Of a stretch of 64,000 bases of DNA, positions 33,376 to 43,008 are shown piece by piece. Source of the DNA: Pseudomonas sp. B28(2017) (GTDB lineage: Bacteria; Pseudomonadota; Gammaproteobacteria; Pseudomonadales; Pseudomonadaceae); assembly GCF_002113025.1 (NCBI RefSeq), contig NZ_NEJH01000018.1, forward strand, positions 1 to 64,000, in the 5' to 3' direction. The notes under the pieces are model-generated. The model was not told the DNA's origin, made no database searches, and saw only the letters and a list, made by a program, of their open reading frames with translations. The position numbers and the translations under genes are program-made. Each line of letters starts with the position of its first letter. Within the stretch, counting starts at the first letter, position 1.

Positions 33376-35058
33376 TCAGATACGGAACTGTCCGACCAGA
33401 CTGCCCAGGCGCTGACCGAGGTCGGCCAGGCTACGGGAAGTTTGCGCGCCAAGTTGGGTTTCGTCGGCGACGTTATCCACCGCCACGGCAATCTGGTGCA
33501 CGCTGCGATTGATCTCTTCGGCCACGGCGGTCTGTTCTTCGGCGGCACTGGCGATCTGCGCGTTCATCGAGTTGATGGTCGCGATCAGCTGGGCCATGGT
33601 GTCCAGCGAAGCCCCCGCCTCGTTGGCCTGGGCCGAGGTGCCGTCGCCCGCCTCGCTGGAGCGACGCATCGCCTCCACCGCCGACCGGGTGCCGGCCTGC
33701 AAGCGGTCGATCATGCCCTGGATTTCCTGGGTGCTGATTTGCGTGCGGCTGGCCAGCGCCCGCACTTCATCGGCCACCACTGCAAAACCGCGCCCGGCCT
33801 CGCCGGCGCGGGCGGCTTCGATTGCGGCGTTGAGCGCCAGCAGGTTGGTCTGCTCGGCAATCGAGCGGATCACCCCAAGCACGCTGACAATCGATGACAC
33901 GTCTTTTTGCAGGCTGTCGAGGGACACGCCGCTGCTGCGGATGTCGTCCACCAGCGCATGGATCTTCTCGATGCTGCCGGCCACCACACGCTTGGCCGCC
34001 TGCCCTTCTTCGTCGGTCTGCCGGGCTGCCACCGCGGCGTTCTGCGCGCTCTTGGCCACTTCCTGGGCCGCCGCCGACATTTCATTGATAGCCGTGGCCA
34101 CCTGATCGGTCTCATGGCGCTGACGCTCCATGGCCTGGTCCGAGCGATGGGCCTGGTCGGACACCTGACTCACCAGCCCGGTCAGTTGCGAGGTCATTTC
34201 GGTGATCTGGCGCACCAGCCCGTGAATCTTGTCGACGAAACGGTTGAACGAGCCAGCCAGTTCGCCGAGCTCATCCTGGCTGGTGAGCGTCAGGCGACGG
34301 GTCAGATCGCCCTCGCCTGCCGCGATGTCGTCGAGGTTGGTTTTCATCAGATGCAGCGGGCGCAGAATGGTGTTGGCCAGCAACATCCCGGCAGCGGCAA
34401 TCACCAGCAGCACCACGACCGCCACGCCGACGATGCTCAGCACCATGCCTTGCATGCGCTCCTGGACCTTGGCTTCGACCACCGCCACTTGCGCTTCAAT
34501 GCCGTCGAGGTTGACCGAGGTACCGACCGCCATGTCCCACTTCGACAGGTATTCGGTGTAGCCGAGCTTGGGCACCAGCACCTGGGTGTTGCCGGGTAAC
34601 GGCGAGCTGTATTGCAGGTAGTGCGTACCGTCCTTGGCGACTTTCACCAGGTCGCGGTTGACGTAAACACCGTTCGGATCGCGGTTGTCCTTGAAGCTTT
34701 GGCCCACGCCTTCGGGGCTGCTGGCCTTGAACAGGCGCACGGTGTTGGAGTCGTAGCCGAAGAAGTAGCCGTCCTTGCCATAGGTGATGCTCGACAGCAG
34801 CTTGATCACCTGGGCCCGCGCCGCCTGATCGCCGGGGGCGGCCGCGTCGTAAAGCGGTTTGATCGTGGTCATGGCCACGGCCACGTAACTTTGCAAGGTC
34901 GCCTTGGCATCGCTGAGCAGGCGTTCGCGAGTCTGCTCGACTTCCTTGCGAGCCTGATCCTGAAGAATGAACAGCGTGGTCAGGCTGATGACCAGCGCAA
35001 ACAGCAACACCGGGAGGACGGCAAGGGACAGGACTTTAGCCTTGAGGCTCATGCGCAT
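33376..35058 (-). CDS. Methyl-accepting chemotaxis protein, single-Cache
   Basis: This 560-residue inner-membrane chemoreceptor has TM1 at residues 9-31 (LAVLPVLLFALVISLTTLFI). A periplasmic sCache_2-type sensor follows (ITYGKDGYFFGYDSNTVRLF, LSKWDMAVGTSVNLDGIEAQ), then TM2 (IVGVAVVVLLVIAAAGMLLA), a HAMP domain, and a signalling tip with EQTNLLALNAAIEAARAGEA. It lies next to an antiporter-like permease and a second chemoreceptor. This order recalls P. aeruginosa PA2652 (the malate receptor CtpM) to PA2654, so organic-acid sensing is a reasonable guess. GAGTGAG precedes the chosen ATG at 35058. Confidence 0.88.
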   Translation of the reverse strand: MRMSLKAKVLSLAVLPVLLFALVISLTTLFILQDQARKEVEQTRERLLSDAKATLQSYVAVAMTTIKPLYDAAAPGDQAARAQVIKLLSSITYGKDGYFFGYDSNTVRLFKASSPEGVGQSFKDNRDPNGVYVNRDLVKVAKDGTHYLQYSSPLPGNTQVLVPKLGYTEYLSKWDMAVGTSVNLDGIEAQVAVVEAKVQERMQGMVLSIVGVAVVVLLVIAAAGMLLANTILRPLHLMKTNLDDIAAGEGDLTRRLTLTSQDELGELAGSFNRFVDKIHGLVRQITEMTSQLTGLVSQVSDQAHRSDQAMERQRHETDQVATAINEMSAAAQEVAKSAQNAAVAARQTDEEGQAAKRVVAGSIEKIHALVDDIRSSGVSLDSLQKDVSSIVSVLGVIRSIAEQTNLLALNAAIEAARAGEAGRGFAVVADEVRALASRTQISTQEIQGMIDRLQAGTRSAVEAMRRSSEAGDGTSAQANEAGASLDTMAQLIATINSMNAQIASAAEEQTAVAEEINRSVHQIAVAVDNVADETQLGAQTSRSLADLGQRLGSLVGQFRI

Positions 35059-35167
35059 GACGCTCACTCTTTTGATTTTGTTGGCGTGGTTAAAACCTTT
35101 AACGGCAGGCCGGATCAAAAGTTGAACGTCATGAAATGGACTAGCGCTCCCACAGGGTTTCAGGTGT

Positions 35168-36484
35168 TTAAAGGACCATCGCCGCCACCCAGCCGAACGC
35201 CAGCAGCGGCAGGTTGTAGTGCAGGAAGGTCGGGACCACGGTGTCCCAGATGTGATGGTGCTGGCCGTCGATGTTCAGGCCGGAGGTCGGGCCGAGGGTC
35301 GAGTCCGAAGCCGGCGAACCGGCATCGCCCAGGGCGCCGGCGGTACCGACGATGCACACGATCGCCAACGGGCTGAAGCCCAGTTGCACGCACAGCGGCA
35401 CGAAGATCGCCGCCAGAATCGGCACGGTGGAGAACGACGAGCCGATGCCCATGGTCACCAGCAGCCCCACCAGCAGCATCAACAAGGCGCCGATGCCTTT
35501 GCTGTGATCGATGTACGACGCCGACGACTCGACCAGCGTCTGCACCTCACCGGTGGCCTTCATCACTTCGGCAAACCCCGAGGCGGCGATCATGATGAAA
35601 CCGATCATCGCCATCATTTTCATGCCTTCGGTGAACAGGTCATCGGTGTCGCGCCATTTGACGATGCCCGACACCGAGAAAATCAGGAAGCCGACCAGAG
35701 CACCGATAATCATCGAATCGAGCAACAACTGAATGATGAACGCCGCCGCGACGGCCACGCCGGCCACCATCAGGCTCAGCGGGTTGTATTGCACCGCCAC
35801 TTGCTCGACCTGTTCGATCCTTGCCAGGTCATAGACACGCTTCTTGCGGTAGCTGACAAACGCGATCAACAGGCCCGCCACCATACCCAGGGCCGGAATG
35901 CCCATGACGTGGGTCACATTGATGCCGCTGATGTCCACGCCGCTGCGGGCGACGTTGGCCAGCAGGATCTCATTGAGGAAGATGTTGCCGAAGCCCACCG
36001 GCAGGAACATGTAGGGCGTGATCAAACCGAAGGTCATGACACAGGCGATCAGTCGACGGTCCAGTTGCAGCCTGGTCAGCACATACAGAAGCGGCGGCAC
36101 CAGCAATGGAATGAACGCGATATGGATCGGCAGGATGTTCTGCGAGGCAATGGCCACGACCCAGAGCAGGCCAATCAGCAGCCATTTGACCTGTCCACCG
36201 CCGCTGGCATGCTGGCGATCGACCATCGCCAGCGCCTTGTCGGCCAGCGCATGGGCCATGCCGGACTTGGCAATGGCCACGGCGAAAGCGCCCAGCAAGG
36301 CGTAGGACAACGCCACCGTCGCCCCACCACCGAGGCCACTGTTGAAAGCCTTGAGTGTCGCCTCGATCCCCAGGCCACCGGTCAGGCCACCGACCAGCGC
36401 ACCGACGATCAGGGCAATCACCACATGCACGCGGGACAGGCTGAGTACCAGCATGATGCCGACCGCGGCAATGACTGCATTCAT
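35168..36484 (-). CDS. Na+/H+ antiporter-family permease
   Basis: This 438-residue permease has about eleven helices. It shows the Na+/H+ antiporter family (NhaC/YuiF-like) features, such as GGGATVALSYALLGAFAVAI, VAIASQNILPIHIAFIPLLV and the late GTAGALGDAGSPASDSTLGP. Whether it exchanges ions or carries an organic substrate is not clear. The two flanking chemoreceptors and the resemblance to the P. aeruginosa PA2653 position suggest that a transported nutrient is also sensed. GAGGTAA precedes the ATG at 36484. Confidence 0.8.
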   Translation of the reverse strand: MNAVIAAVGIMLVLSLSRVHVVIALIVGALVGGLTGGLGIEATLKAFNSGLGGGATVALSYALLGAFAVAIAKSGMAHALADKALAMVDRQHASGGGQVKWLLIGLLWVVAIASQNILPIHIAFIPLLVPPLLYVLTRLQLDRRLIACVMTFGLITPYMFLPVGFGNIFLNEILLANVARSGVDISGINVTHVMGIPALGMVAGLLIAFVSYRKKRVYDLARIEQVEQVAVQYNPLSLMVAGVAVAAAFIIQLLLDSMIIGALVGFLIFSVSGIVKWRDTDDLFTEGMKMMAMIGFIMIAASGFAEVMKATGEVQTLVESSASYIDHSKGIGALLMLLVGLLVTMGIGSSFSTVPILAAIFVPLCVQLGFSPLAIVCIVGTAGALGDAGSPASDSTLGPTSGLNIDGQHHHIWDTVVPTFLHYNLPLLAFGWVAAMVL

Positions 36485-36845
36485 TTCTTTACCTCGATAC
36501 AAACGAAAAGACTCCGTCCGGCAGTCTGCGAAGAGCCGCCAGCGGATTAAGGAATGGGTTTTATTAGAGGGCGCGCACTGTGCCGCAGCATCACCTCCTT
36601 GTCAAAGCACCCCGGCGCTGTCGATATGTAACGGCATGTGATGACCTGTAGGAGTGAGCTAGCTCGCGATGCACCTGAGAGCACCGGGGGGTATCAGGTT
36701 TCCATCGTCATCGTTGACGACCATCGCGAGCATGCTCGCTCCTACAAGGGGGAAGTGTTTGATAGCCGATAAACGGAATAAAGAAACCAAAATCCCGGCC
36801 GTTACAGTGCAAAGTCTCAGATATTTATCGAATAAGGACGTCTCC
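36485..36845. other. Divergent promoter region with REP doublet
   Basis: About 360 bases lie between the leftward antiporter gene and the rightward chemoreceptor gene. They contain a REP doublet at 36646-36750 and otherwise no gene. The 90 bases before the chemoreceptor ATG are AT-richer and end with AAGGA, so its promoter is probably there. Confidence 0.5.
36646..36750. repeat. REP doublet (BIME-like), type A
   Basis: CCTGTAGGAGTGAGCTAGCT is followed by about 50 bases with GGTATCAGG and TTGACGACCATC. The inverted unit CGCGAGCATGCTCGCTCCTA closes it. The same composite (spacer included) recurs at 59423-59526, so the doublet behaves as one element. Confidence 0.75.
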
Positions 36846-38993
36846 ATGTCGCTCAGACAACTTTCCATTCAATGGAAAATCACCCTGCTGGCCGGGCTGT
36901 GCCTGGCGGGCATCGTGACCCTGCTGGTGGGTCTTTCCCTGTACCGCATGGAACACAGCTCCGGGATGGTGAAAGCCTCGAGCATGGAGATGCTGACCGA
37001 AGCGGCCCAGGCCCGGATCGAGTCCCAGGGCGAAAACCAGGCGCTGGGGATTCGCCAGCAGTTCATGGACGCCTACCAGTACGGCCACGGCTTCTCCCGG
37101 CAGGTGCTGTTCCTGCGTGAGCAGGCCGAGAAGCGCTTTCTCGATGCCTTCGACCTGCGCGAAGACCTGACGCGCCAGGTCAAATCGGCCCTGCAGGCCA
37201 ACCCGGACCTGCTCGGCCTGTCCCTGGTGTTCGAACCCAACGGGCTGGATGGCAAGGACGACCTGTTCACCGGCCAAGCAGAACTGGGTAGCAACGACAA
37301 GGGCCGTTTCGCCCTCTACTGGTCGCAGCCGACGCCGGGCAAAGTGACGTCCATGGCCTTGCCGGAAAAGGACATGGCCGACACCAGCACCGGCCCCAGC
37401 GGCGAAGCGGCCAACGCCTGGTTCACCTGCCCGCGTACCACGCTCAAGCCGTGCGTGATCGAACCCTACTTCTATGAAATCGACGGCCAGAACGTGCTGA
37501 TGACCAGCATCGTTTTCCCGCTGATGGTCAACGGCAAGGTCATCGCCTCGCTGTCGGTGGACATCAACCTCAACAGCCTGCAAGCGGTCAGCCTGGGTGC
37601 CAGCAAGAAACTCTACGACGGCCAGACCAGTGTCAGCATCATCAGCCCGGCCGGCCTGCTCGCCGGCTACAGCCCGGACGCCAGCAAACTCAGCCAGCGC
37701 CTGGAGGCCGTGGACAAGGCCAGTGGCGCCGAACTGCTGCGCATGCTTGCCGCCAGCAGCAAAACCGGCAGCCTGCACAACAATCAGCAACTGAAAGTGC
37801 TGGCACCCTTCCAGCCGATTCCCGACGGTAAATCCTGGGGCGTGCTGCTCGACGTGCCGGAGAAAGTCCTGGTCGGTCCCGCCGAAGCCCTGAAAAAGCA
37901 ACTGGACGACAGCAACACCGCCGGTACGCTGGTCGAGCTCGGCCTGGGGGTACTCGCCGCGCTGCTGGGCCTGGTGCTGGTGTGGCTGATGGCCCGCAGC
38001 GTCACCAAACCGATCCTCGGCGTGGCGCACATGCTCGAAGACATCGCCAGCGGCGAAGGTGACCTGACCCGTCGACTGGCTTACGACAAGCAGGATGAGC
38101 TGGGCCAACTGGCTGGCTGGTTCAACCGTTTCCTCGACAAGCTGCAACCGATCATCGCCGAAGTGAAACGCTCGGTGCAGGACGCCCGCAGCACCGCGGA
38201 CCAATCGTCCGCCATCGCCACCCAGACCAGCGCCGGCATGGAACAGCAATACCGTCAGGTGGATCAGGTCGCGACGGCGTCCCATGAAATGAGCGCCACC
38301 GCCCAGGATGTCGCCCGCAGCGCCGCGCAAGCGGCACACGCCGCCCGCGATGCCGATCAAGCGACCCGTCAGGGCTTGACCGTGATCGACCGCACCACCG
38401 CCAGCATTGATAACCTCGCCGCCGACATGAGCGCGGCGATGGTTCAGGTCGAAGGCCTGGCAGCCAACAGCGAGAAGATCGGTACGGTACTGGAAGTGAT
38501 CCGTGCGATCGCCGAGCAGACCAACCTGCTGGCCCTCAACGCCGCGATCGAAGCGGCCCGTGCCGGTGAGGCCGGACGCGGCTTTGCCGTGGTCGCCGAC
38601 GAGGTGCGCAACCTGGCGCGGCGCACCCAGGAGTCTGTGGAAGAAACCCGCCTGGTGATCGAACAACTGCAAAGCGGCACCCAGGATGTGGTGGGTTCGA
38701 TGAACAACAGCCATCGTCAGGCCCAGGGTAGCGTCGAGCAGGTTGGCCAGGCCGTGACGGCGCTGCGCCAGATCGGCGATGCGGTGACCGTGATCAACGA
38801 CATGAACATGCAGATCGCCAGCGCCGCCGAAGAGCAAAGCGTGGTGGCCGAGGAGATCAACAACAACGTGGCGACCATTCGCGACGTGACCGAATCGCTG
38901 TCGGGCCAGGCCAATGAATCGGCACGGGTCAGCCAGTCGCTCAACAGCCTGGCGAACCAGCAGCAGAGCCTGATGGATCAGTTCCGCGTTTAA
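36846..38993 (+). CDS. Methyl-accepting chemotaxis protein, double-Cache
   Basis: This 715-residue chemoreceptor has TM1 near residues 14-32 and a large periplasmic dCache sensor of about 350 residues. The sensor includes NPDLLGLSLVFEPNGLDGKD, VLMTSIVFPLMVNGKVIASL and SWGVLLDVPEKVLVGPAEAL. TM2 (VELGLGVLAALLGLVLVWLM) is followed by HAMP and the signalling hairpin with EQTNLLALNAAIEAARAGEA. From size and neighbourhood it resembles the polyamine/amine sensors TlpQ (P. aeruginosa) and McpU (P. putida), which I recall as dCache receptors. The ligand assignment is inference only. Confidence 0.88.
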   Translation: MSLRQLSIQWKITLLAGLCLAGIVTLLVGLSLYRMEHSSGMVKASSMEMLTEAAQARIESQGENQALGIRQQFMDAYQYGHGFSRQVLFLREQAEKRFLDAFDLREDLTRQVKSALQANPDLLGLSLVFEPNGLDGKDDLFTGQAELGSNDKGRFALYWSQPTPGKVTSMALPEKDMADTSTGPSGEAANAWFTCPRTTLKPCVIEPYFYEIDGQNVLMTSIVFPLMVNGKVIASLSVDINLNSLQAVSLGASKKLYDGQTSVSIISPAGLLAGYSPDASKLSQRLEAVDKASGAELLRMLAASSKTGSLHNNQQLKVLAPFQPIPDGKSWGVLLDVPEKVLVGPAEALKKQLDDSNTAGTLVELGLGVLAALLGLVLVWLMARSVTKPILGVAHMLEDIASGEGDLTRRLAYDKQDELGQLAGWFNRFLDKLQPIIAEVKRSVQDARSTADQSSAIATQTSAGMEQQYRQVDQVATASHEMSATAQDVARSAAQAAHAARDADQATRQGLTVIDRTTASIDNLAADMSAAMVQVEGLAANSEKIGTVLEVIRAIAEQTNLLALNAAIEAARAGEAGRGFAVVADEVRNLARRTQESVEETRLVIEQLQSGTQDVVGSMNNSHRQAQGSVEQVGQAVTALRQIGDAVTVINDMNMQIASAAEEQSVVAEEINNNVATIRDVTESLSGQANESARVSQSLNSLANQQQSLMDQFRV

Positions 38994-39010
38994 ACCCGGC
39001 AACATCCCCC

Positions 39011-39038
39011 TGTAGGAGCGAGCCTGCTCGCTCCTACA
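39011..39038. repeat. REP-like palindrome
   Basis: TGTAGGAGCGAG-CCTG-CTCGCTCCTACA is a perfect 12-bp inverted repeat, 17 bases after the chemoreceptor stop. It could also slow transcription. Confidence 0.8.
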
Positions 39039-39241
39039 TGTTTTCCCCTCTTTCCGACTTCAGCCGTGATGGCGAGTGGATATCTGCCACAAGGTGATTA
39101 TGCTTCTAGGAACCTTGCAGCGTTTCAAGGCGTCAACCTGTATGCAAGACCCGTAATTCGATGACATCAGCCCCAGGGCCTGGGTAGGGTAAGTGTTAGT
39201 GGGAACTCCGGCCTACGACAAGAGCAAGACGGAGAATACTC

Positions 39242-40918
39242 ATGGCAGCAATCGACAATGCAACCACAGGCAGCACGCCCAACCGCGGAATCACCCGGGA
39301 GGAGCGCAAGGTCATTTTCGCGTCGTCCCTGGGCACCGTATTCGAATGGTATGACTTCTACCTGTACGGCTCCCTCGCGGCGATCATCGCCAAGCACTTC
39401 TTTGCCGGTGTCAACGAAACGACTTCCTTCATCTTCGCCCTGCTCGCCTTCGCCGCAGGCTTCGCCGTTCGGCCTTTCGGCGCCATCGTGTTCGGCCGGC
39501 TGGGCGACATGATCGGACGCAAACACACATTTCTCATCACCATCGTGATCATGGGCGTCTCCACGGCCGTAGTGGGTCTACTGCCGGGCTACGCAACCAT
39601 CGGCGTTGCCGCGCCGATCATTCTGATCAGCCTGCGCCTGCTGCAAGGCCTGGCGCTGGGTGGTGAGTACGGCGGCGCAGCCACCTATGTGGCCGAACAT
39701 GCACCCAAGGGCAAACGCGGCTACTTCACCTCATGGATTCAGACGACCGCAACCCTCGGCCTGTTTCTTTCGCTGCTGGTGATCCTCGCCTGCCGCACCG
39801 TCCTGGGCACAGAAGCCTTCGAAGCCTGGGGCTGGCGGATTCCGTTCCTGCTGTCGATCCTGTTGCTGATTGTCTCGGTGTACATCCGCCTGCAGCTCAG
39901 CGAGTCGCCGGTGTTCCAGAAAATGAAAGCCGAAGGCAAGTCCTCCAAGGCACCATTGACCGAATCCTTTGCCCGTTGGGACAACCTCAAGATCGTGATC
40001 ATGGCCCTGCTCGGCGGCACCGCCGGCCAGGCCGTGGTCTGGTACACCGGGCAGTTCTATGCGCTGTTCTTCCTGCTGCAGACGCTGAAGATCGAACCGC
40101 AGACCGCCAACCTGCTGATTGCCGGCTCGCTGCTGATCGGCACACCGTTCTTCGTCCTGTTCGGCAGCCTGTCCGACCGCATCGGTCGCAAGGGCATCAT
40201 CATGGCTGGCTGCATTATCGCGGCACTGACTTACTTCCCGATCTTCCATGCGTTGACCCAATACGGTAACCCCGACGTGTTCGTTGCCCAGGAGAAGAAT
40301 CCGGTCACCGTCATCGCCAATCCCGCCCAGTGTTCGTTCCAGTTCGACCCGGTGGGCAAGGCCAAATTCACCAGTTCCTGCGACCTGGCCAAGACCGTGT
40401 TGGCAAAACGGGCGATCCCCTATAAGAACGTGAACGCCGAGCCAGGCGCTGTTGCGCAGGTGCGCATTGGCGAGAAAATAATCGAGAGCTTCGAAGGCAC
40501 CGGCATGCCGGGTGCCGACTTCAAGGCCAGAAACGACGCCTTTACCGCCACCCTGGCCACCGCCCTCAAGGACGCCGGCTACCCCGAGAAGGCCGACCCG
40601 GCCAAGACCAACTACCCGATGGTGCTGTTGCTCCTGACGATCCTGGTAATCTACGTGACCATGGTCTACGGGCCGATTGCCGCCTGGCTGGTGGAACTGT
40701 TCCCGGCGCGCATCCGCTACACCTCGATGTCGCTGCCCTATCACATCGGCAACGGCTGGTTCGGTGGCTTCCTGCCGACGGTGGCGTTCGCCATGGTGGC
40801 GGCCACCGGGGATATCTACTACGGACTGTGGTATCCGATCGTCATCGCGGTGATGACGGCTGTGCTGGGCATTTTCTTCATGCCGGAAACCAAGGATCGG
40901 GAGATTCGTCACACATAA
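39242..40918 (+). CDS. MHS-family MFS transporter with periplasmic insert
   Basis: This is a 558-residue metabolite:H+ symporter of the MHS branch (relatives: ProP, ShiA, citrate and ketoglutarate permeases). Signatures are ASSLGTVFEWYDFYLYGSLA in helix 1 and RPFGAIVFGRLGDMIGRKHT in loop 2-3. It is about 110 residues longer than usual. The extra part (about residues 340-455) lies between predicted helices 9 and 10, so it should face the periplasm. The insert contains only two cysteines (Cys364 and Cys380), which could pair. Helices 10-12 follow normally (PMVLLLLTILVIYVTMVYGP). The substrate is unknown. Confidence 0.85.
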   Translation: MAAIDNATTGSTPNRGITREERKVIFASSLGTVFEWYDFYLYGSLAAIIAKHFFAGVNETTSFIFALLAFAAGFAVRPFGAIVFGRLGDMIGRKHTFLITIVIMGVSTAVVGLLPGYATIGVAAPIILISLRLLQGLALGGEYGGAATYVAEHAPKGKRGYFTSWIQTTATLGLFLSLLVILACRTVLGTEAFEAWGWRIPFLLSILLLIVSVYIRLQLSESPVFQKMKAEGKSSKAPLTESFARWDNLKIVIMALLGGTAGQAVVWYTGQFYALFFLLQTLKIEPQTANLLIAGSLLIGTPFFVLFGSLSDRIGRKGIIMAGCIIAALTYFPIFHALTQYGNPDVFVAQEKNPVTVIANPAQCSFQFDPVGKAKFTSSCDLAKTVLAKRAIPYKNVNAEPGAVAQVRIGEKIIESFEGTGMPGADFKARNDAFTATLATALKDAGYPEKADPAKTNYPMVLLLLTILVIYVTMVYGPIAAWLVELFPARIRYTSMSLPYHIGNGWFGGFLPTVAFAMVAATGDIYYGLWYPIVIAVMTAVLGIFFMPETKDREIRHT

Positions 40919-40977
40919 ACCTGACACCTCACCCTGTGGAACCCGGTGTGCTCATAATCGGCAGCCATGAAAAACCA

Positions 40978-41007
40978 CTGTGGGAGCGAGCTTGCTCGCT
41001 CCCACAG
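40978..41007. repeat. REP-like palindrome
   Basis: CTGTGGGAGCGAG-CTTG-CTCGCTCCCACAG is a perfect 13-bp inverted repeat in the gap between the convergent transporter and sensor-kinase genes. It may serve as a transcription barrier for both. Confidence 0.8.
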
Positions 41008-41023
41008 GATTCCTGGTGTGACA

Positions 41024-42340
41024 TCACGTGTGTTTGGGCAACTGGATGACGACCTTCAACCCGCCCCATTCGCTTTCCAGCAACGACAGCTCCCCTCCCC
41101 AGCTATCGACGATGTCGCGCACGATGCCCAGCCCCAGACCATGCCCATGGGTTTGTTCATCCAGCCGCGTACCTCGGCTGAACACCTGATCGCGACGCTC
41201 TTCGGGAATGCCCGGGCCGTCATCTTCGACACTCAGTTCAAACCCGTCGGCGGTCTCGATCACACTCACACGAACCTCGGCATCCGCCCATTTACAGGCG
41301 TTATCCAGCAGGTTGCCCAACAGTTCCAGCAGGTCCTCACGATCCCATGGCAATTGCAGGCCGGGCGGTGCGCGGTAGCTCAGCGCCAGGTGTTCGCCAT
41401 GGATCATGTTCAGGGTTGCCAGTAATCCGGGGAGCTCGGCATCGCAATCGAACAGTGCGCCCGGCAACGCATCGCCGGACAACCGCGCACGATTGAGTTC
41501 CCGATTGAGCCGTTGTTCGACCTGCTGCAGTTGTTCCCTGAGGGTCTTGCGCAGTTGCGGCTGCGCCTCAAGCTGTTCGCTTGAGGCCAGGCTCAACAGC
41601 ACCGCCAGCGGCGTTTTCAACGCGTGGCCGAGGTTGCCCAGGGCATTTCGTGAGCGCTTGAGGCTGTCCTCGGTGTGAGCCAGCAAGTGGTTGATCTGCG
41701 CCACCAGTGGCTCCAGCTCCACCGGCACCTGATCATCGAGTTGCGAGCGCTGGCCCCGCTGCAACTGCGCGATCTGCTCGCGCGCCTGTTCCAGCGGGCG
41801 CAAGGCCCGGCGCACGGTAATCCGTTGCAGCAGCAGAATCAGCAGCAGCCCTGTCAAACCGAGGCCCAACCCGAGCTGTTGCATCCGCCGGAAGCTTTCG
41901 CGTATTGGCGTGTAATCCTCGGCAACGCTGATGGAGATCGGCACCCCCGAACGTCGATAGTCCGTACGCAGCACCAGCAACTGCTGCCCTTCCGGCCCCA
42001 GTTGCAGGTTGTCGTGCAGGCCGGGCTGTTCGAGTGCCGGCAGCTCCTGATCCCATAAAGAACGGGAGCGCCAATGGCCGTCGGCAAAATCGATGCGAAA
42101 ATAATGCCCGGAAAACGGCCGCTGATAGGCCGGCGACAGACGTCGTTCATCCAGTTGCAAGCCTTGCGGTCCGCGCACGAGGGCCGCCAGCAGGTTCTCG
42201 CTGTCATTGCGCAACCCGGCTTCGAGGTAGCGCTGCAGACCCATTTCGAACAGCCACAGACTGGTTTGCGCCAGCACCAGGCCAACGACCACCATCACGC
42301 CGATCAGGCCCAGGCTCAAGCGGCGCTGGATCGATCTCAC
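41024..42340 (-). CDS. Two-component sensor histidine kinase
   Basis: This 438-residue membrane kinase has TM1 at about residues 8-30, a periplasmic sensor of about 125 residues, and TM2 at about 157-171. HAMP and DHp regions follow, with phospho-acceptor His239 in LGNLGHALKTPLAVLL. The ATPase domain has an N-box (ELLGNLLDNACKWADAEV) and G-box (VEDDGPGIPEE). It overlaps the regulator gene by four bases (ATGA). The linked PepSY genes and neighbourhood recall P. aeruginosa CarS (calcium response), but PhoQ-like metal or cationic-peptide sensing would fit equally well from sequence alone. Confidence 0.9.
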   Translation of the reverse strand: MRSIQRRLSLGLIGVMVVVGLVLAQTSLWLFEMGLQRYLEAGLRNDSENLLAALVRGPQGLQLDERRLSPAYQRPFSGHYFRIDFADGHWRSRSLWDQELPALEQPGLHDNLQLGPEGQQLLVLRTDYRRSGVPISISVAEDYTPIRESFRRMQQLGLGLGLTGLLLILLLQRITVRRALRPLEQAREQIAQLQRGQRSQLDDQVPVELEPLVAQINHLLAHTEDSLKRSRNALGNLGHALKTPLAVLLSLASSEQLEAQPQLRKTLREQLQQVEQRLNRELNRARLSGDALPGALFDCDAELPGLLATLNMIHGEHLALSYRAPPGLQLPWDREDLLELLGNLLDNACKWADAEVRVSVIETADGFELSVEDDGPGIPEERRDQVFSRGTRLDEQTHGHGLGLGIVRDIVDSWGGELSLLESEWGGLKVVIQLPKHT

Positions 42341-43005
42341 CGGGCTTGCCCGCCGAGCAGATACCCTTGGCCGCGACGGGTTTCAATCACGCTTTTGCCG
42401 AGCTTGCGGCGCAAATGGTTGACGTGGACCTCCAGCACATTGGAGTCGCGCTCGGTTTCACCGTCGTAGAGGTGTTCGGCGAGGTGGCTTTTGGAGAGGA
42501 TCTGCTCGGGGTGCAGCATGAAATAACGCAACAGGCGAAACTCCGCGGCAGTCAGTTGAATGTCCGCACCGTCGCGAACAACGCACTGGCGACTTTCGTC
42601 CAGATGCAGCCCGGCGGCCTTGAGCGTCGGCTGGTTGACCTGGCCATGGGAGCGGCGCAATAGCGCCTGGATGCGCAAGAACAGCTCTTCGGGATGAAAG
42701 GGTTTAGTCAGGTAATCGTCGGCGCCAGCCTTGAGGCCTTCGATACGCTCGGCCCAGGAATCACGGGCCGTCAGGATCAGCACCGGCGTGACCAACCCCG
42801 TCGTGCGCCATTGCGCCAGCACCTCAAGCCCCGGCAAGCCCGGCAAACCGAGGTCGAGGATGATCAGGTCGTAAGGTTCGGTACTGCCCTGATGCACCGC
42901 GTCGCGACCATCGGCCAGCCAGTCCACCGCATAACCCTGGCGGTTGAGACCAGCCAGCAGTTCGTCGGCCAGGGGTACATGGTCTTCCACCAGAAGCAAA
43001 CGCAT
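42337..43005 (-). CDS. OmpR-family response regulator
   Basis: This 222-residue regulator has a receiver domain whose phospho-acceptor is Asp51 (DLIILDLGLPG). Acidic residues sit at 7-8 (LLVEDH) and the conserved Lys is in YLTKPFHPEEL. The C-terminal winged helix carries LTAAEFRLLRYFMLHPEQIL and LEVHVNHLRRKLG. It resembles the PhoP/QseB group and the CarR regulator. It is the first of the pair with the kinase (4-base overlap). A PepSY gene ends three bases upstream of its start, so pepSY-regulator-kinase is likely one operon. Confidence 0.92.
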   Translation of the reverse strand: MRLLLVEDHVPLADELLAGLNRQGYAVDWLADGRDAVHQGSTEPYDLIILDLGLPGLPGLEVLAQWRTTGLVTPVLILTARDSWAERIEGLKAGADDYLTKPFHPEELFLRIQALLRRSHGQVNQPTLKAAGLHLDESRQCVVRDGADIQLTAAEFRLLRYFMLHPEQILSKSHLAEHLYDGETERDSNVLEVHVNHLRRKLGKSVIETRRGQGYLLGGQAR

Positions 43006-43008
43006 GGA

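Noticed and set aside
36825..39005. 726-codon open frame opposite the double-Cache chemoreceptor
   Set aside because: It is a shadow of a convincing chemoreceptor gene. It has no ribosome site and low-complexity composition.
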